Assembly (NCBI GenBank): GCA_023091665.1
Contig: JALJCQ010000027.1
Location: 806,001 to 870,000, forward strand
Direction of reading: 5' to 3'
Length of the DNA stretch: 64,000 nucleotides
Origin: Pythium myriotylum
Taxonomy: Eukaryota; Oomycota; Peronosporomycetes; Pythiales; Pythiaceae
A program made the position numbers and the translations under genes. The notes below the pieces were generated by a model. It saw only the letters and a program-made list of their open reading frames with translations, did not search any database and was not told the origin of the DNA. Positions 19,182-30,182 of this stretch are shown here, piece by piece (within the stretch, counting starts at the first letter, position 1; each line of letters starts with the position of its first letter).

Positions 19182-19486
19182 TGTTGAAGTGGCCCAAGTC
19201 ACAGAATATGTGCGAACGCGGCGCAATTTGTGTCGTCGTATTTTACAACCCGCAGAAAAACAAAATAAGACACACACAAAATATATGGAATCACAGTTTA
19301 TGCCAGTGATTAGGGTTTGTACTGTCTCAAAGAAGTATTCTGGACGGTTGGACCGGCGTGTGGCGCGCTCCACTTTTACCGACGGCTAAGAAGCGCTTTT
19401 TGCCGAACTGGCCGGGAAATAGAAACGTTCTGGTGAGGCATCTTCAACACGGGCCTCCCCAGAACGACCCCCGACGCGTCGCTGCC
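19182..19486. other. Intergenic region upstream of the IFRD gene
   Basis: About 305 bp, AT-rich in its first half, between GH1-D and the IFRD-family gene. Nothing recognisable apart from expected 3' UTR and promoter. Confidence 0.4.
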
Positions 19487-21075
19487 ATGACGCGCCACCA
19501 CCACCGCGCCAAGGCCGCGCGCGCGCTCAACCCGCACATGCGGCGCAAGCTCTCGGAGGTGCGTGGGCCGGCGCGCCGTCTGGTCTGCGGGCCTTTGGTC
19601 TCTGACGTGGCTCGCTCTGCAGGAAGGACGCCGCCTGCTGCGCCACGCGCTCTCGCACGACGTCGACGACGGCAGCGTCATGGGCACCATGGGCGACGGC
19701 AACTCGGTGGACCTCAGCGTCGTCTCCAACAAGGGCGACGTCTCGGCCGACTCGGATCTCGAGAGCTTTCCCGAGTGGCAGCAGCCCGAGGACGGCGTCA
19801 CCACGGTGATCGCCGGCAAGAAACCCAAGAAGCGCCATGGCGCGGCGCACAAGCTGAGGGACCAGTACGATGAGGACACGCACGATGTCCTGGACGACGC
19901 TATGGAGCAGCTCACGGAGAAGCGCGACACGACCAAGATCCAGGCGCTGCAGAAGATCCTGCAAGTGCTGTGCAGTAGCGTGCTGAGCGACCGCATCCAA
20001 GGAACAAAGATGGCGCTCGCTTCGCAGCTTCTAGCAACGCTGAAGAAGCGCATGAAAGACTCGGGCGCGCTGTCCCTACGCGCTCTGAGCGTGCTGGCAA
20101 TCACGATCGGCCCAGATGAGCAAGCATTTTACGACGCGATCCGCCAAACTCTGCATCGTCTCGTCACCGACGAGTCCAACGAGCCTGCTCTTCGCGTAGA
20201 AGCAGCGTATGCACTCAGCATTGCGTGCTACGTCTGTTGCCGCGAGGACTCCCAGCGATGGGAAGTGCTCGAAGCACTGGGCTCCCTCTTGGTCGCTGCG
20301 AGAGACGCCGATGACAATGGGGACGTGGAGGACGAGTTCACTGAGGAGCTGCTTGTCGCGCTGATTGAGTGCTGGGCGTTCCTGGTGAGTGGGTTCCATC
20401 CGTCGATTGTGGTTCCCAAGATTGAGGATCCCGACGAAATACTATTCGAACATGTGGAAGCTTTGGCGGGGTTTGTTCGTGAAGGTATGAATCCTGCTAT
20501 CCGATCTGCCTCATGTGAGGCCCTCGCCCTGCTTGTCCAAGACAAGTATATTGTCGGCAAGTCACTCTGGACGTACGCAATGGAAGAAACGACGAGCCCG
20601 TTGGGCGGTCTCGAATCCAAGATTGAGCGGTACATGCGAGAAACTGCGAAGAGCATCGGAAAGAAGAATCGTAAAACCCAACGTTCGATGCTGAAAGAAG
20701 TATTGGAAACCTTGCGCACGGGCGAGGGGCCACACAAGGACCTTCAGAACGACGGAGAAACTCTCTCAGTGTCGACCTGGAGCCGATTTTTTCAGGCGAA
20801 TGTGTTTCGTCGCGCATTGCAGACGGGTTTCCAGGTGAGTTTACCATCGCCATAGCTTTGTGTTTCGCTTTGCCTGACATCTGTGCATCTAGGTCCATCT
20901 CGTCGAGAACGCAGTGCTGCGGGATGTCTTCGAAGTCACCGAAAACGCCAACGCGAAAGTCAGTATGATCTCTACAGTACGGCGTCGCGCTGACCATCGC
21001 TCCAAGGCCATCAGCAAGCGCAACGACATATCCCGCAAAGACGCCAAGCAAAACGCCTTTCTCTTTGAAGATTAG
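19487..21075 (+). CDS. Interferon-related developmental regulator (IFRD) family protein, 3 exons
   Basis: Exons 19487-19558, 19623-20834 and 20893-21075; introns of 64 and 58 bp (donors GTGCGT and GTGAGT, acceptors TCTGCAG and CATCTAG, with CTGAC-type branch points in both), both phase 0. The spliced protein is 488 aa. The N-terminus is basic (MTRHHHRAKAARALNPHM), followed by an acidic linker and an all-helical repeat region (residues about 110-390) typical of the IFRD N-terminal domain. The C-terminal exon gives VHLVENAVLRDVFEV and a basic tail ending KQNAFLFED, as in IFRD C-terminal domains. Animal IFRD1/2 act in transcriptional control and ribosome-associated regulation; the role here is inferred only. 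Confidence 0.85.
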
Positions 21076-21233
21076 CGAGGATAGTTCTCGCAGTCCATCG
21101 GGAAGTATCACCAACTGAACGAAGAAGTAGTTGCAATGATGAATGAAATACACAAACAGGTTCAAGCTTATCACACTTTGATTCACCATCGCTGATGGAA
21201 CGGCAGTGAGACTCACTGAATATGTCAGTGGAT

Positions 21234-22129
21234 TTAGTTTCCGCCGAGAAGCTGGCGAAGCGCGTCTTGCTCTTCCTTGGAACCGGCGGCGAGGATCTGT
21301 CGGTTGTCGAAGATCTTGATCACCTCGCCCGTCTTGGTGAACTGGACGATGAGATACACGTACTCGCCCTTCTTCATATCATGGTTCACTTCGGCGAACA
21401 CGTACGCATGGCCTGTCGGGCCCTTGATGTTGTACTTGATACTACAAAAACGAACCCGTCGGTGAGCCCAGGGGTTCACCCAGCAGGTCATTGGCACGAG
21501 CTACGCACCGGAGACGCGGGTTGCCATCCTTGTCCTTGAGGTTGACGTGCTCGACGCGGTTTCGTCGGCCCTCACGGTGGCCACCGTGGTCATGGCCGTA
21601 GCCGTGGATCGGCATGCCGAGACGCGAGGTCACGTCGGTGTTCTCCGAGACAATGTCGAGCGACTCGCCAAAGAGGCCGTTCGGGCTCATGCGGCTGGCA
21701 AGAGACTTCTGTGTTAGTGTTTTGTCGCGGCAATCCACACTCGAGCGCAGCGAACGTACTTGGGCATGAGCTCACGAATGAGGAAGTAGCAGCCGGCGGC
21801 GCCGAGACCGAGCAGGCCGATCCAGAAGCCGCCCTGCGCGGTCGCGGTCACCTTCTCGTACGGCGTGAGCACGAGCGCGTCCTGCGGACGTCCGGCCTCG
21901 GCCGACTCTCCGGCCGGCGGCTGCACACGGAGAGAACCGTGAGGTCGGCAGCAAAGCCACGACGCGTCTTGCTCACCTTCTCGGCCGCGAGGCGCGCGCG
22001 CGAGGTCGAGACGGCGCGGCAGTTGGCCGGGCGACGCGCCAGCAGAGCGACAGGGCGCTGGGCGCGCGGGGCCGGCGGCGCGGCGCGGCGCGCGAGCGAG
22101 CGGAGCAGCGAGGGCCCACGGGGCATCAT
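21234..22129 (-). CDS. TIM21: Mitochondrial import inner membrane translocase subunit Tim21, 4 exons
   Basis: Exons 22129-21977, 21920-21760, 21694-21509 and 21441-21234; introns of 56, 65 and 67 bp (donors GTGAGC, GTACGT, GTGCGT; all AG acceptors). The 235-aa product starts with an Arg-rich mitochondrial presequence (MMPRGPSLLRSLARR). One membrane span follows (about residues 82-99, GFWIGLLGLGAAGCYFLI), then the intermembrane-space domain with Tim21 hallmarks: KYNIKGPTGHAYVFAEV and a final VIKIFDNRQ. Tim21 links the TOM and TIM23 complexes during presequence import. No single exon reveals the protein; the family match appears only after splicing. The start at 22129 is the first ATG in frame. 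Confidence 0.88.
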
Positions 22130-23031
22130 CTCGGATCGGGCACCACTGGAAATGGCCACGGCTTGAGGTTCTGTGGTTAGAATTGATAGAAACTTTCCAC
22201 AAGAGTTTCTAATTAAGGGCGATTTCTAAGTACTAATGAGTATTGTATTCGGCTAGCTCAAATGGTGCTTGGAGGAGGCTGGGGTTATCCGCCACCGACT
22301 GCACGCACTTTTGCGCCACCGACTGGGATATTTGAAGTTGGCTCCTTGAAGCACTGGCGTGGGGATTTGCAGCTCGATGGGCCTGGAGCCCTTCTTCAGC
22401 GGCGCCGTCGCGTGGTGGAGAGGGGCGAACTGTACTGCAGATGCACACAGCATGCTGCACTGTGCGAGATCGACCGACGCCCGCCTTCTTTCTCCGAAGA
22501 GTTTGCTTCCGATCTGTCGACGACAGGCTGCAATACCTACTTATCGTAAAGAATCTTTGGTTTTAGTCAGTTGTTTCGTCACCTCCAACTGCCGCGTGAC
22601 AAGCGTGCATAAGCATTTGGGATGCTGCCTCAGTGGCTTACGCCCGTGAAAATTTCCCGCCGCCCAAGAGACCGTGCGTGCGCCTTCGCCTTCCGGAGAC
22701 ACCGCCGCCTCGTCGGACACGAAGGCACCAGACGTCGCCTCCGCTGCGCCACGCAACCAGCGCATCATTTCCAGCCTTCCGAGACGAAATTTTCGATCGA
22801 GGTCTCCTGATACGTATCCGGATTTTCGGCCAATCCCTGTCCAAGTCGCTCTCTGGTCGGTGGCACTAGTGTGTTACGAACCTGTTGCAATTGGAAGATG
22901 GATCTCAGTCCTCCCTTCAACACACGTCGCAGCATTGTCACCCGCCCGTGGCTCCTCGGCGGCAGCCTCCTCTTCCCACGTCTCCGAGGCTCACTCGCGA
23001 ATCCTCTCGCCCGCACGCACACCAAGACTCG
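22130..23031. other. Intergenic region between TIM21 and GH1-E
   Basis: About 900 bp holding the divergent promoters. It includes one doubtful minus-strand ORF (22541-22768) and a near-direct repeat of GCGCCACCGACTG at about 22284-22325. A GCTCACTCGC motif at 22989 resembles the Inr part of the oomycete core promoter, 43 bp before the GH1-E start. No other gene recognised. Confidence 0.4.
22541..22768 (-). CDS. Doubtful small ORF, possible first exon
   Basis: 75 codons from an ATG pair (MMRWLRGAAEATSGAFVSDEA). The first 40 codons have GC-rich, codon-like composition and then give way to AT-richer sequence containing a GTAAGC donor-like site (about 22628 on the minus strand), so this could be the first exon of a small spliced gene continuing toward 22233. 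No family recognised; it may be chance. Confidence 0.25.
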   Translation of the reverse strand: MMRWLRGAAEATSGAFVSDEAAVSPEGEGARTVSWAAGNFHGRKPLRQHPKCLCTLVTRQLEVTKQLTKTKDSLR

Positions 23032-24453
23032 ATGGCCCACGAACTGCGCTTCCCCGACGGCTTCATCTGGGGCACGGCCACGGCCTCGTACCAGATCGAG
23101 GGCGCCACCGACGAGGGCGGCCGCAGCGACTGCATCTGGGACGCCTTCGCGCGCACGCCCGGCAAGGTCGTCAACATGGACACGGGCGCCGTGGCCGTGG
23201 ACCACTACCACCGCTACAAGGAAGACGTGCAGCTCATGAAGAACATGGGGCTCAAGTACTACCGCCTCTCGCTCGCGTGGCCGCGCATCATCCCCGGCGG
23301 CATCGGCGACGTGAACGAGGAAGGCGTCAAGTTCTACAACAACCTCATCGACGAGCTCAAGGCCAACGGCATCGAGCCGCTCGTGACGCTCTACCACTGG
23401 GACCTGCCGCTCTCGCTGCAGGTCGAGTACGACGGCTGGTGCGGCGGCGATTTCATCCAGGACGCGTTCGCCAAGTACGCGCGCGTCTGCTTCGAGCGCT
23501 TCGGCGACCGCGTCAAGCACTGGCTCACGCTCAACGAGCCCTGGTGCTCGGCGCTGCTGGGCTACGGCTGGGGCATCCACGCGCCGGGTCGCAAGGCCAA
23601 GGGCGAGACCGAGGCCTACCTCGCAGCCCACAACCTGCTGCTGGCCCATGCCAAGGCCGTCGACATCTACCGCAAGGACTTCAAGGCGGCGCAGGGCGGC
23701 CGCATCGGCATCACGCTCAACTGCGATTGGCGCGAGCCCAAGCCGTCGGACGACCCGCAGGAGCAGAAGCGCAACCAGGAGGCGGCCGAGCGATCGCTGC
23801 AGTTCAACCTCGGCTGGTACGCCGACCCCGTTTACTTTGGCGACTACCCTGAAGTCATGAAGCAGCGCGTGGGAGACCGCCTGCCCACGTTCACAGACGA
23901 CGAGAAGAAGCTACTCAAGGGCAGCAGCGACTTCTTTGGCCTCAACCATTACGGCACGGGCTACACAGAGCCCTCGAAGGAATTTTTGAGCGGCGAACCT
24001 CCCAAGGATAAGGGCGGCTTCCACCACGACGAAGGCATCATCCTCACGGCCGACGATGCGTGGCCACGTACGGACATGGGCTGGAACGCCGTCCCGTGGG
24101 GCTTTGAGAAGCTGCTGCTCTGGATCCAAAAGCGCTACAACCCGCCAAACGGCATTCTCGTGACTGAGAACGGCACGGCGTGGCCCGACCGCACGAAGGA
24201 GGAGGCCCAGAACGACGACTTCCGCGTGGACTTCTACAGGGGCTACATCTCCCACATGCACAAAGCCATCCAGCAGGGCGCCGATGTGCGTGGTTACTTT
24301 GCCTGGTCGTTCGTGGACAACTACGAGTGGGCCGAGGGCTACGGAAAGCGCTTCGGATTGCACTGGGTCGACTACAAGACCCAGGAACGCGTGCCCAAGA
24401 AGTCGGCGCTTTGGTTCGGCGAGGTCATCCGCACCAACGTGGTCCACGCCTAA
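23032..24453 (+). CDS. Beta-glucosidase, GH1 (GH1-E)
   Basis: 473 aa, starting MAHELRFPDGFIWGTATASY at the first ATG after an Inr-like GCTCACTCGC. Acid/base Glu in LTLNEPW, nucleophile Glu in LVTENG followed by TAWPDRTKEEAQ. Unlike GH1-A, B and D there is no Cys directly after TENG/TESG. Strong GC bias at third codon positions. No signal peptide. Nearest relative in the window is GH1-C. Separated from the other four GH1 genes by the IFRD and TIM21 genes, so the cluster has been broken up by unrelated housekeeping genes or grew around them. Confidence 0.93.
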   Translation: MAHELRFPDGFIWGTATASYQIEGATDEGGRSDCIWDAFARTPGKVVNMDTGAVAVDHYHRYKEDVQLMKNMGLKYYRLSLAWPRIIPGGIGDVNEEGVKFYNNLIDELKANGIEPLVTLYHWDLPLSLQVEYDGWCGGDFIQDAFAKYARVCFERFGDRVKHWLTLNEPWCSALLGYGWGIHAPGRKAKGETEAYLAAHNLLLAHAKAVDIYRKDFKAAQGGRIGITLNCDWREPKPSDDPQEQKRNQEAAERSLQFNLGWYADPVYFGDYPEVMKQRVGDRLPTFTDDEKKLLKGSSDFFGLNHYGTGYTEPSKEFLSGEPPKDKGGFHHDEGIILTADDAWPRTDMGWNAVPWGFEKLLLWIQKRYNPPNGILVTENGTAWPDRTKEEAQNDDFRVDFYRGYISHMHKAIQQGADVRGYFAWSFVDNYEWAEGYGKRFGLHWVDYKTQERVPKKSALWFGEVIRTNVVHA

Positions 24454-24530
24454 GTTGTCTGGTCAATGCGTCGACTGCAGATGCCTCCTCGTCCAACTCT
24501 CCACTTGGTATCTTTTTGGTACAAATGTAG

Positions 24531-24548
24531 CTCTCTCTCTCTCTCTCT
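24531..24548. repeat. (CT)9 microsatellite
   Basis: Uninterrupted CT dinucleotide run in the spacer between GH1-E and CFAP96; probably 3' UTR or promoter of CFAP96. Confidence 0.95.
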
Positions 24549-24700
24549 AGCCATTGTGATCCTCTGAAACAAATATAGTGCGACGTGTGACTTGCCATCT
24601 TATCCCCTTTCTCTCACTCTCCACCGTGGCTCTATGCAGCCGCTCTTCGTCTCTGCGTTGCTGCCGTCGTCGCAGGCGTTCGTTGCCCCATCGTGACGCA

Positions 24701-25840
24701 ATGGCCGACAAGCCGTCCCGAGACGGCGGCTTCAGCGACCCGTCCTTCGTGACCGTCGGAGACCCGTACGCGCAGGACAGGTCCAAGCCGCGTGGGCTCG
24801 GTGGAGACCACAAGCCCTTCCTGACATGTCCACCCAAGAAGGGTCAGATGGGGCCCACCTTCGGCCCAGGCTTTCGCAAGTTCGACGGCCTCCAGGGCGA
24901 GTACGTTGAGCAGTACAAGGTCGAGAGCAAGCGGCGCCTAGACAACACCAAGAAGTTCGTCAAGCCCAACGGATTCGTCTACTCCTCACCCACGAAAGCG
25001 CAGTGCGTGGCTCCCACTACACAGACGTGACATGGAGGTTCTCGACTAATTTCGTGTGGTTCATGGTTGGTTAGCACGTCTTCTGGTGACTACTTCGGCG
25101 CCTTCGGAAAGTTTGAGCGCGACGAAGACGACATCAAGAAACAGCAGGAGGAGAATGCGAGGCCGCCACCCAACCCCAAAGAGAAGGAGTTTGCCAAGAA
25201 GAATGTTCTCACGAACCCAAGCAAGCGTGGTACGTTCGGGTACACGGGGACGCTCATCGGTGGGCAGATTCCGGCCATGGCACCCGACTTTGGGTCAGAA
25301 CGACTCCGCGCCAAGCAAGACATGGAGATCCACAAGCAAAAGATGGGCGAGCGCAAGGCATTCAAGTCGACGACACAAGGAGTCGACTACTTCGACGCCC
25401 AGGAGCACGTGGCGGCATCGCGCGTGCACACGTGGGACGAATCCTGTATCCTTAAGCCACAGGATCCGATCGAACTTATGAACCCGAAGGAGCGAGCAAC
25501 GGCGAGGGCGCCGACCTACAAGGCATGGAAACCCAATAACCCCATCAAAGCTGGCGAGCAGGGGTCCGTATGAACCGTGTAACTTTTGGTTCTCCTCATT
25601 GGACTCACATGGCTGTCGTGTAGGGTGTTTGAGAAATACCCGGAAGCGCTTCCGGATCCCTACGATGAGAAAGTCGTCAACCGAGCAATGCTCCCGGCGC
25701 GAAGAAACCCGGTCAAGGTCGCCACGGAAGGGCTGCCGGAATCACTCAAAGAGCGCAAGACGTTTCGTCCTTCGAGCTATCCAAAGACCAAGCTCACGCG
25801 CGGCACGTGTCTTATTGGGATCAGCAAGCACAACGTATGA
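24701..25840 (+). CDS. CFAP96: Cilia- and flagella-associated protein 96 (C4orf47-like), 3 exons
   Basis: Exons 24701-25002, 25075-25563 and 25624-25840 with introns of 72 and 60 bp (donors GTGCGT and GTCCGT, acceptors GTTAG and TGTAG), both phase 2. The spliced protein is 335 aa, close to the human C4orf47/CFAP96 protein of about 309. Family landmarks in order: FVTVGDPY near residue 18; GPGFRKFDGLQGEYVE; NPSKRGTFGYTGTLIGG; DYFDAQEHV; KAGEQGVFEKYP...DPYDEK; and a C-terminal FRPSSYPK. Animal CFAP96 associates with axonemes and centrioles. In oomycetes it would serve the biflagellate zoospore. The donor GTCCGT was chosen because it alone keeps the third exon in frame. Confidence 0.85.
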
Positions 25841-25888
25841 CGAAATAAGAGTTCTATCGAATAGAGAAAGAGGATTCGTTAGTGAAGA

Positions 25889-26863
25889 TTAGTTCTTGGC
25901 GGCCACTGCAGTCGCGCACAGCCGCGCGACGAGCCCGTGCAGCTGCAGCAGCGAGGAGACACCGTCCGCGATGTTCATGTGGGTCGTGCCGATGTGCCTG
26001 ATGAAGTCGAGCTTGAGTTTCTCGTCCATTGTGAACGACTTGCAGACCCGGAAGACTGTGCCGATGATGTCCTGCGTCGAGTAACCAGTCTTCCACAGCG
26101 CGATCAATTCTTTCTCGGCGCCGTCGATGTTCCCTGCGACGCAATGGGCGATGATGGAGCGGATGGCCGTTGGGTGCGGCTGGTCGCACACCTTGAAGAC
26201 GTTGGCCTCGCTAATGAAGCCGAACCCGCTGTGCGTGGCTTGCAGATTGTTGAGCGCGTTACGCATGTCTCCTTCGGCGGTGAAGATGAGTGCGCCGAGC
26301 CCGTCGTCCTTGAATCCGACTTGCTCGGCCTGGCAGACCTGCAGGAGTCGCTCGAGGATCATCTCGTCCTTGAGGCGCGTGAAGCGCAGGATAGCACAGC
26401 GACTCTGGATCGGCTCGATGATCTTGGTCGAGTTGTTGCACGCGAGCGCGAACCGCGTGGTGGCCGAGAAGATCTCCATGGTGCGACGCAGCGCCTGCTG
26501 CGCAGCCGCGGTCATGCTGTCGGCCTCGTCGAGGATCACGATCTTGTGGCGGCCGGGCGGCAGCGTGACTTTCTGCTGCGCAAACATCTTGATCTTGTTG
26601 CGCACCGTGTCGATGCCGCGGTCGTCGGACGCGTTGAGCTCGAGCACGGCCTGCTTGACGGACGCGCCCAGCAGCTCGCGCGCGAGACAGAGGATGCTCG
26701 TGGTCTTGCCCGTGCCCGGCGGCCCGGCGATGATGAGGTTGGTCATGTTGCCGTCGCGGGCCATGGCGCGCAGACAGTCGATGGTGTCGGCATTGCCCAC
26801 GACGTCCTTGAGCGTCTGCGGACGGTACTTCTCGACCCACGGCGCCTCGAACGTCTCGGCCAT
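25889..26863 (-). CDS. RFC2: Replication factor C small subunit (human RFC2 / yeast Rfc4 type)
   Basis: 324 aa, intronless, ATG start. AAA+ clamp-loader subunit: [17 protein letters not shown] at the N-terminus, Walker A GPPGTGKT at 47-54, Walker B LDEAD at 111-115, the RFC-box Ser-Arg-Cys at 154-156, sensor 2 region [11 protein letters not shown], and a C-terminal collar domain. Residues such as [17 protein letters not shown] match human RFC2 best among the small subunits. It works in the RFC1-5 complex that loads PCNA on DNA in the nucleus. Convergent with CFAP96 with only 48 bp between the stops. Confidence 0.95.
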   Translation of the reverse strand: MAETFEAPWVEKYRPQTLKDVVGNADTIDCLRAMARDGNMTNLIIAGPPGTGKTTSILCLARELLGASVKQAVLELNASDDRGIDTVRNKIKMFAQQKVTLPPGRHKIVILDEADSMTAAAQQALRRTMEIFSATTRFALACNNSTKIIEPIQSRCAILRFTRLKDEMILERLLQVCQAEQVGFKDDGLGALIFTAEGDMRNALNNLQATHSGFGFISEANVFKVCDQPHPTAIRSIIAHCVAGNIDGAEKELIALWKTGYSTQDIIGTVFRVCKSFTMDEKLKLDFIRHIGTTHMNIADGVSSLLQLHGLVARLCATAVAAKN

Positions 26864-26920
26864 CTTGCCACAATGGAGCCGAAGAGCTCTTCCCGCGCTT
26901 TTGGGGCGACCCGATTTGCA

Positions 26921-26958
26921 CCAATCAAAACGTTCTAAGATATAATTTAAACCAATCG
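26921..26958 (-). promoter_or_regulatory. Paired CCAAT boxes upstream of RFC2
   Basis: CCAATCA at 26921-26927 and CCAAT at 26952-26956, 31 bp apart, about 60-95 bp before the RFC2 start codon, in AT-rich sequence. The compact spacer also holds the 3' end of the next minus-strand gene. Confidence 0.5.
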
Positions 26959-26983
26959 AGAGTTGATATGTCCCGGGAGATTG

Positions 26984-28441
26984 CTATGGCCTCGAGTACG
27001 ATTCAATGGAGGCAGCGTACGGCTCGAGGCGAGCCGCTGGCAAGTGCTGGGCGACGACTGAGAGTTCGTTGACGACGTTTGTGTCCATGTCGGCGGCTAT
27101 GTGGAGAAAGCCCTTGAGGATTCGTCGTTGCCGCGATTGTGGGGTCGGGAAAGACTCGAGCACACCAGGAACCCACTGGGCGTCCAGGTTGTAGATCGCT
27201 CGAGTGCGAGTCACTCCATCATGAAGTATCGCAGTGGAGTAGTAGTATCTGTAGTGCTTCTGGGGGCTCATGCTCGACTCGCTGTCGATGAGACGCAGCC
27301 AGATGTACCCAGGTTCTTGGGGTAAGGCGATCTCCACGCTCCCGACGATTTGGCGTGACGCTTTGAATGTTACGATGTCGAAGCTTTCGATGCCTGTTCT
27401 AGGGCGAGAGGGCCCCGCAGTGGCAGATGAGTCTGGAGAGCTATTTGAGGCATCCATGACGGTGGTTGCTGGAGGCTGCTGTTGTTGCTCGATGGTGAGT
27501 TCCCCGTCTATCGAGTACTCTGCATCTATTGATCCATCGAGCCGGCCGAACAACAGAAGCAACACACACGGTCTCGCCGCAATACCATTTGCCGCTGCAA
27601 GTTCGCGTGGTGGTCGGAGCTTCTTCACGTACGGGTGCAAAAGCTCTTCAAGTGGCAGACACACAGTCGCTCGCTTGACGAGATAGTAGTCCATCATCGA
27701 GTCGGCGCCTCGCGGGACGTCCAATTCCACGGCGATGCTCCCGTCCACAGACACCAAATCGAATCGGCACAGAGCGCCGCATTCGTCATAGCGCCGCTTG
27801 TCGTTCGTTGTCACCATTGCGCGCCACTCGCCATATTCGCGAAGGTACCACAGTCGGCGTAGCACAAGCCCTTCGTCTTCTAGATCGCTATCGCCCTGAG
27901 GCCGGTTTTGCTTGGTGATCTTGAGAGTCACGACCGTGTATATTCGCCGATTGTTCTGCACGACGCTCGTGAGCATTGGTTTCTGGTCTGTCGTAGCGAC
28001 AAATCGCAGCACGAAGCCTCGTTCGTTGCGCTTCGGCAGCGGCTCAGGACGAAGCACGACGACGCCATTGGGCACTTTGCCGCGCTCTGCCCAGTACGAC
28101 ACCACGCGAGGAGGCACGCGGGGATCTCGCACTGCGGATCGCGAGATCTGGTGTGTCTCGAGCTCCTGATAGTACGACTGGAACTCGAGCTGCACGTGCT
28201 GCGTCGCCCACAGCGACAGTCCGAGCCGCGCACTGCCGCGACGGAAGCGCCTCAGCTCGCGCGCGATGGACCTCCGACAGATCTTATCCGTCTCTCTCAG
28301 CTGCGCGACGTCTCGCGGTGCCAACAGGCCCAGGAGCCGCAGTGCGAGCGCGCGATCCGCCCAGAACGAGTGCCACATCTCCATTCTCGACCAAGATGGC
28401 ATCCAAGAAAGGGGGTACACGACCGGTTTACTCTCTATCAT
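26984..28441 (-). CDS. Hypothetical protein with an F-box-like N-terminus
   Basis: 485 aa from the ATG at 28441; later in-frame ATGs at 28402 and 28384 (MEMWHSFWADRAL) are equally plausible, giving about 466-472 aa. Just after the latter is an F-box-like helix set (LALRLLGLLAPRDVAQLRETDKICRRSIARE). The rest has alternating hydrophobic strands, an acidic or Gln-rich linker near residue 350 (TIEQQQQPPATT) and a C-terminal LKGFLHIAADMDTN. I do not recognise the larger domain. If the F-box is genuine, the protein would recruit substrates to an SCF ubiquitin ligase (inference, weak). Confidence 0.55.
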   Translation of the reverse strand: MIESKPVVYPLSWMPSWSRMEMWHSFWADRALALRLLGLLAPRDVAQLRETDKICRRSIARELRRFRRGSARLGLSLWATQHVQLEFQSYYQELETHQISRSAVRDPRVPPRVVSYWAERGKVPNGVVVLRPEPLPKRNERGFVLRFVATTDQKPMLTSVVQNNRRIYTVVTLKITKQNRPQGDSDLEDEGLVLRRLWYLREYGEWRAMVTTNDKRRYDECGALCRFDLVSVDGSIAVELDVPRGADSMMDYYLVKRATVCLPLEELLHPYVKKLRPPRELAAANGIAARPCVLLLLFGRLDGSIDAEYSIDGELTIEQQQQPPATTVMDASNSSPDSSATAGPSRPRTGIESFDIVTFKASRQIVGSVEIALPQEPGYIWLRLIDSESSMSPQKHYRYYYSTAILHDGVTRTRAIYNLDAQWVPGVLESFPTPQSRQRRILKGFLHIAADMDTNVVNELSVVAQHLPAARLEPYAASIESYSRP

Positions 28442-28645
28442 ACCTTGTTTTGGAACTATACACTTGCGTACCCCTCTCCGGATACTGCTCCGTATCCGGC
28501 TATACAGCCGCCCCGCCTGCCAACCGCTGAGAGCCAATCAATCGAGGGGCTCCGGCCGTAGCTCCTCGGCAGCGATGATGAGGCGCCGTATTGTTGGAAT
28601 TTATCGCCGTTTGCCACGCCGCATCGCCGCTAATTTCAAGTCAAG

Positions 28646-29806
28646 ATGGCCTCGCTCGCTGCCTCCCGCCCTGTTGTCTCCGTCTTGTCCGTCGAGGGCG
28701 AGACCGCCGCCGTCGTCTCGCAGGTGGTGCTCCCGGCCGTGTTCACGGCGCCCATCCGCCCGGATGTCGTCAACTTCGTGCACACGAACATCGCCAAGAA
28801 CAACCGCCAGGCGTACGGTGTCTCGCGCCGCGCCGGCCACCAGCACTCGGCTGAGTCCTGGGGTACTGGTCGCGCTGTCTCGCGTATCCCGCGTATCGCC
28901 GGCGGTGGTACCTCGCGCTCTGGCCAGGGTGCCTTCGGTAACATGTGTCGTGGTGGTCGCATGTTCGCGCCGACCCGCGTCTGGCGCCGCTGGCACCGCA
29001 AGGTCAACGTGAACCAGCGCCGTTTCGCTGTTGCCTCGGCTCTGGCCGCGTCGGCCCTCCCGGCCCTCGTGACCGCCCGTGGTCACCGCATCGAGAAGGT
29101 GCCGGAGGTGCCGCTCGTCCTCGACGACGCCGTCGAGAGCGTGCTCAAGACCTCGCAGGCCGTCAAGGTCCTCGCCAAGATCGGCGCCGATGCCGATGTC
29201 GAGAAGGTCAAGGACTCGAAGAAGGTCACGACCGGCCGTGGCAAGTCGCGCAACCGCCGCTACACCACCCGCCGTGGCCCGCTCGTTGTCTACGCCAACG
29301 CCAACGGCCTTGAGAAGGCTTTCCGCAACATCCCGGGCATTGAGCTCGCGAACGTGGAGCGCCTCAACCTTCTCCAGCTCGCTCCGGGTGGCCACCTTGG
29401 CCGCTTCATCATCTGGACCAAGTCGGCTTTCGAGAAGCTCGACTCGATCTACGGCACGTACTCGAAGAAGTCGACCGAGAAGTCGGGCTACTCGCTCCCG
29501 CGCCACCTGATCAACAACGCCAACCTTGGCCGTCTGATCAACTCCGACGAAATCCAGTCGGTCGTGCGCCCGGGCAAGTACTCGAGCTTCCGCCGCCACC
29601 ACAAGAAGAACCCGCTCAAGAACTTGGGTGCCATGGTCAAGCTCAACCCGTACACGCTGGTTGCGCGCCGTGCCGAGCTCCGCGCCGAGGCCCTCCGCAA
29701 GGAGAAGAAGGCCGCGGTCGTCGCCAAGAAGCGCAACACGGTCAAGACGGACCCGAAGCGCAAGGAGCAGAGCCGTGCTCTCTTCGCCAAGAACGCCGCC
29801 GACTAA
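28646..29806 (+). CDS. RPL4: 60S ribosomal protein L4 (uL4)
   Basis: 386 aa, intronless. Contains the uL4 hallmarks [30 protein letters not shown] and the extended-loop region [36 protein letters not shown] split over residues 55-125, then the globular part ([28 protein letters not shown]) and the eukaryote-specific basic C-terminal extension ending [11 protein letters not shown]. Codon use is very strongly GC-ending, as expected for a highly expressed gene. Component of the large ribosomal subunit lining the exit tunnel. Confidence 0.97.
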   Translation: MASLAASRPVVSVLSVEGETAAVVSQVVLPAVFTAPIRPDVVNFVHTNIAKNNRQAYGVSRRAGHQHSAESWGTGRAVSRIPRIAGGGTSRSGQGAFGNMCRGGRMFAPTRVWRRWHRKVNVNQRRFAVASALAASALPALVTARGHRIEKVPEVPLVLDDAVESVLKTSQAVKVLAKIGADADVEKVKDSKKVTTGRGKSRNRRYTTRRGPLVVYANANGLEKAFRNIPGIELANVERLNLLQLAPGGHLGRFIIWTKSAFEKLDSIYGTYSKKSTEKSGYSLPRHLINNANLGRLINSDEIQSVVRPGKYSSFRRHHKKNPLKNLGAMVKLNPYTLVARRAELRAEALRKEKKAAVVAKKRNTVKTDPKRKEQSRALFAKNAAD

Positions 29807-30182
29807 GTTGTCGATGGTGGACGCTTGTGGAGACACGTGTGCGTCGTAGTGTAGGAAAGAACTGGCTCGCGTGCGTGGCAGGGCTTTGCGTTCGCTAGGG
29901 TGCACAATAGCAGCGTTAAATGACATAAGAAAGCGAATCCTCGTAGGTTGACAACGCCTACGAGGACAATGAGGCTATCAAAATGCGGACTTGATTGAGA
30001 CTTAATTGTATGACTCGGGCAGCGCGAGGACAGACTGAACGGACGCGAGGGAGTCGAACGGAGTTGACTTGGTACGGCCCTCGGAGGGTTTCGTTTTGGG
30101 AAACGTCAAGTCGACATGGCGGAGAACCTACGAACACCAGTTGTAAGTTACCAACAGCAGATTCACCCGAAAATCCATCACA
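29807..30182. other. Convergent intergenic region
   Basis: About 375 bp between the ends of RPL4 and ZC3HC1. It holds a short inverted pair (CCTACGAGG within 29950-29970 with an upstream CCTCGTAGG at 29938-29946) that could act in 3' end formation. No gene seen. Confidence 0.4.

Noticed and set aside
22674..23852. 392-codon frame overlapping the GH1-E gene on the same strand
   Set aside because: Arg/Pro/His-rich +1 shadow of the GH1-E codons; the GH1 frame has all family motifs.
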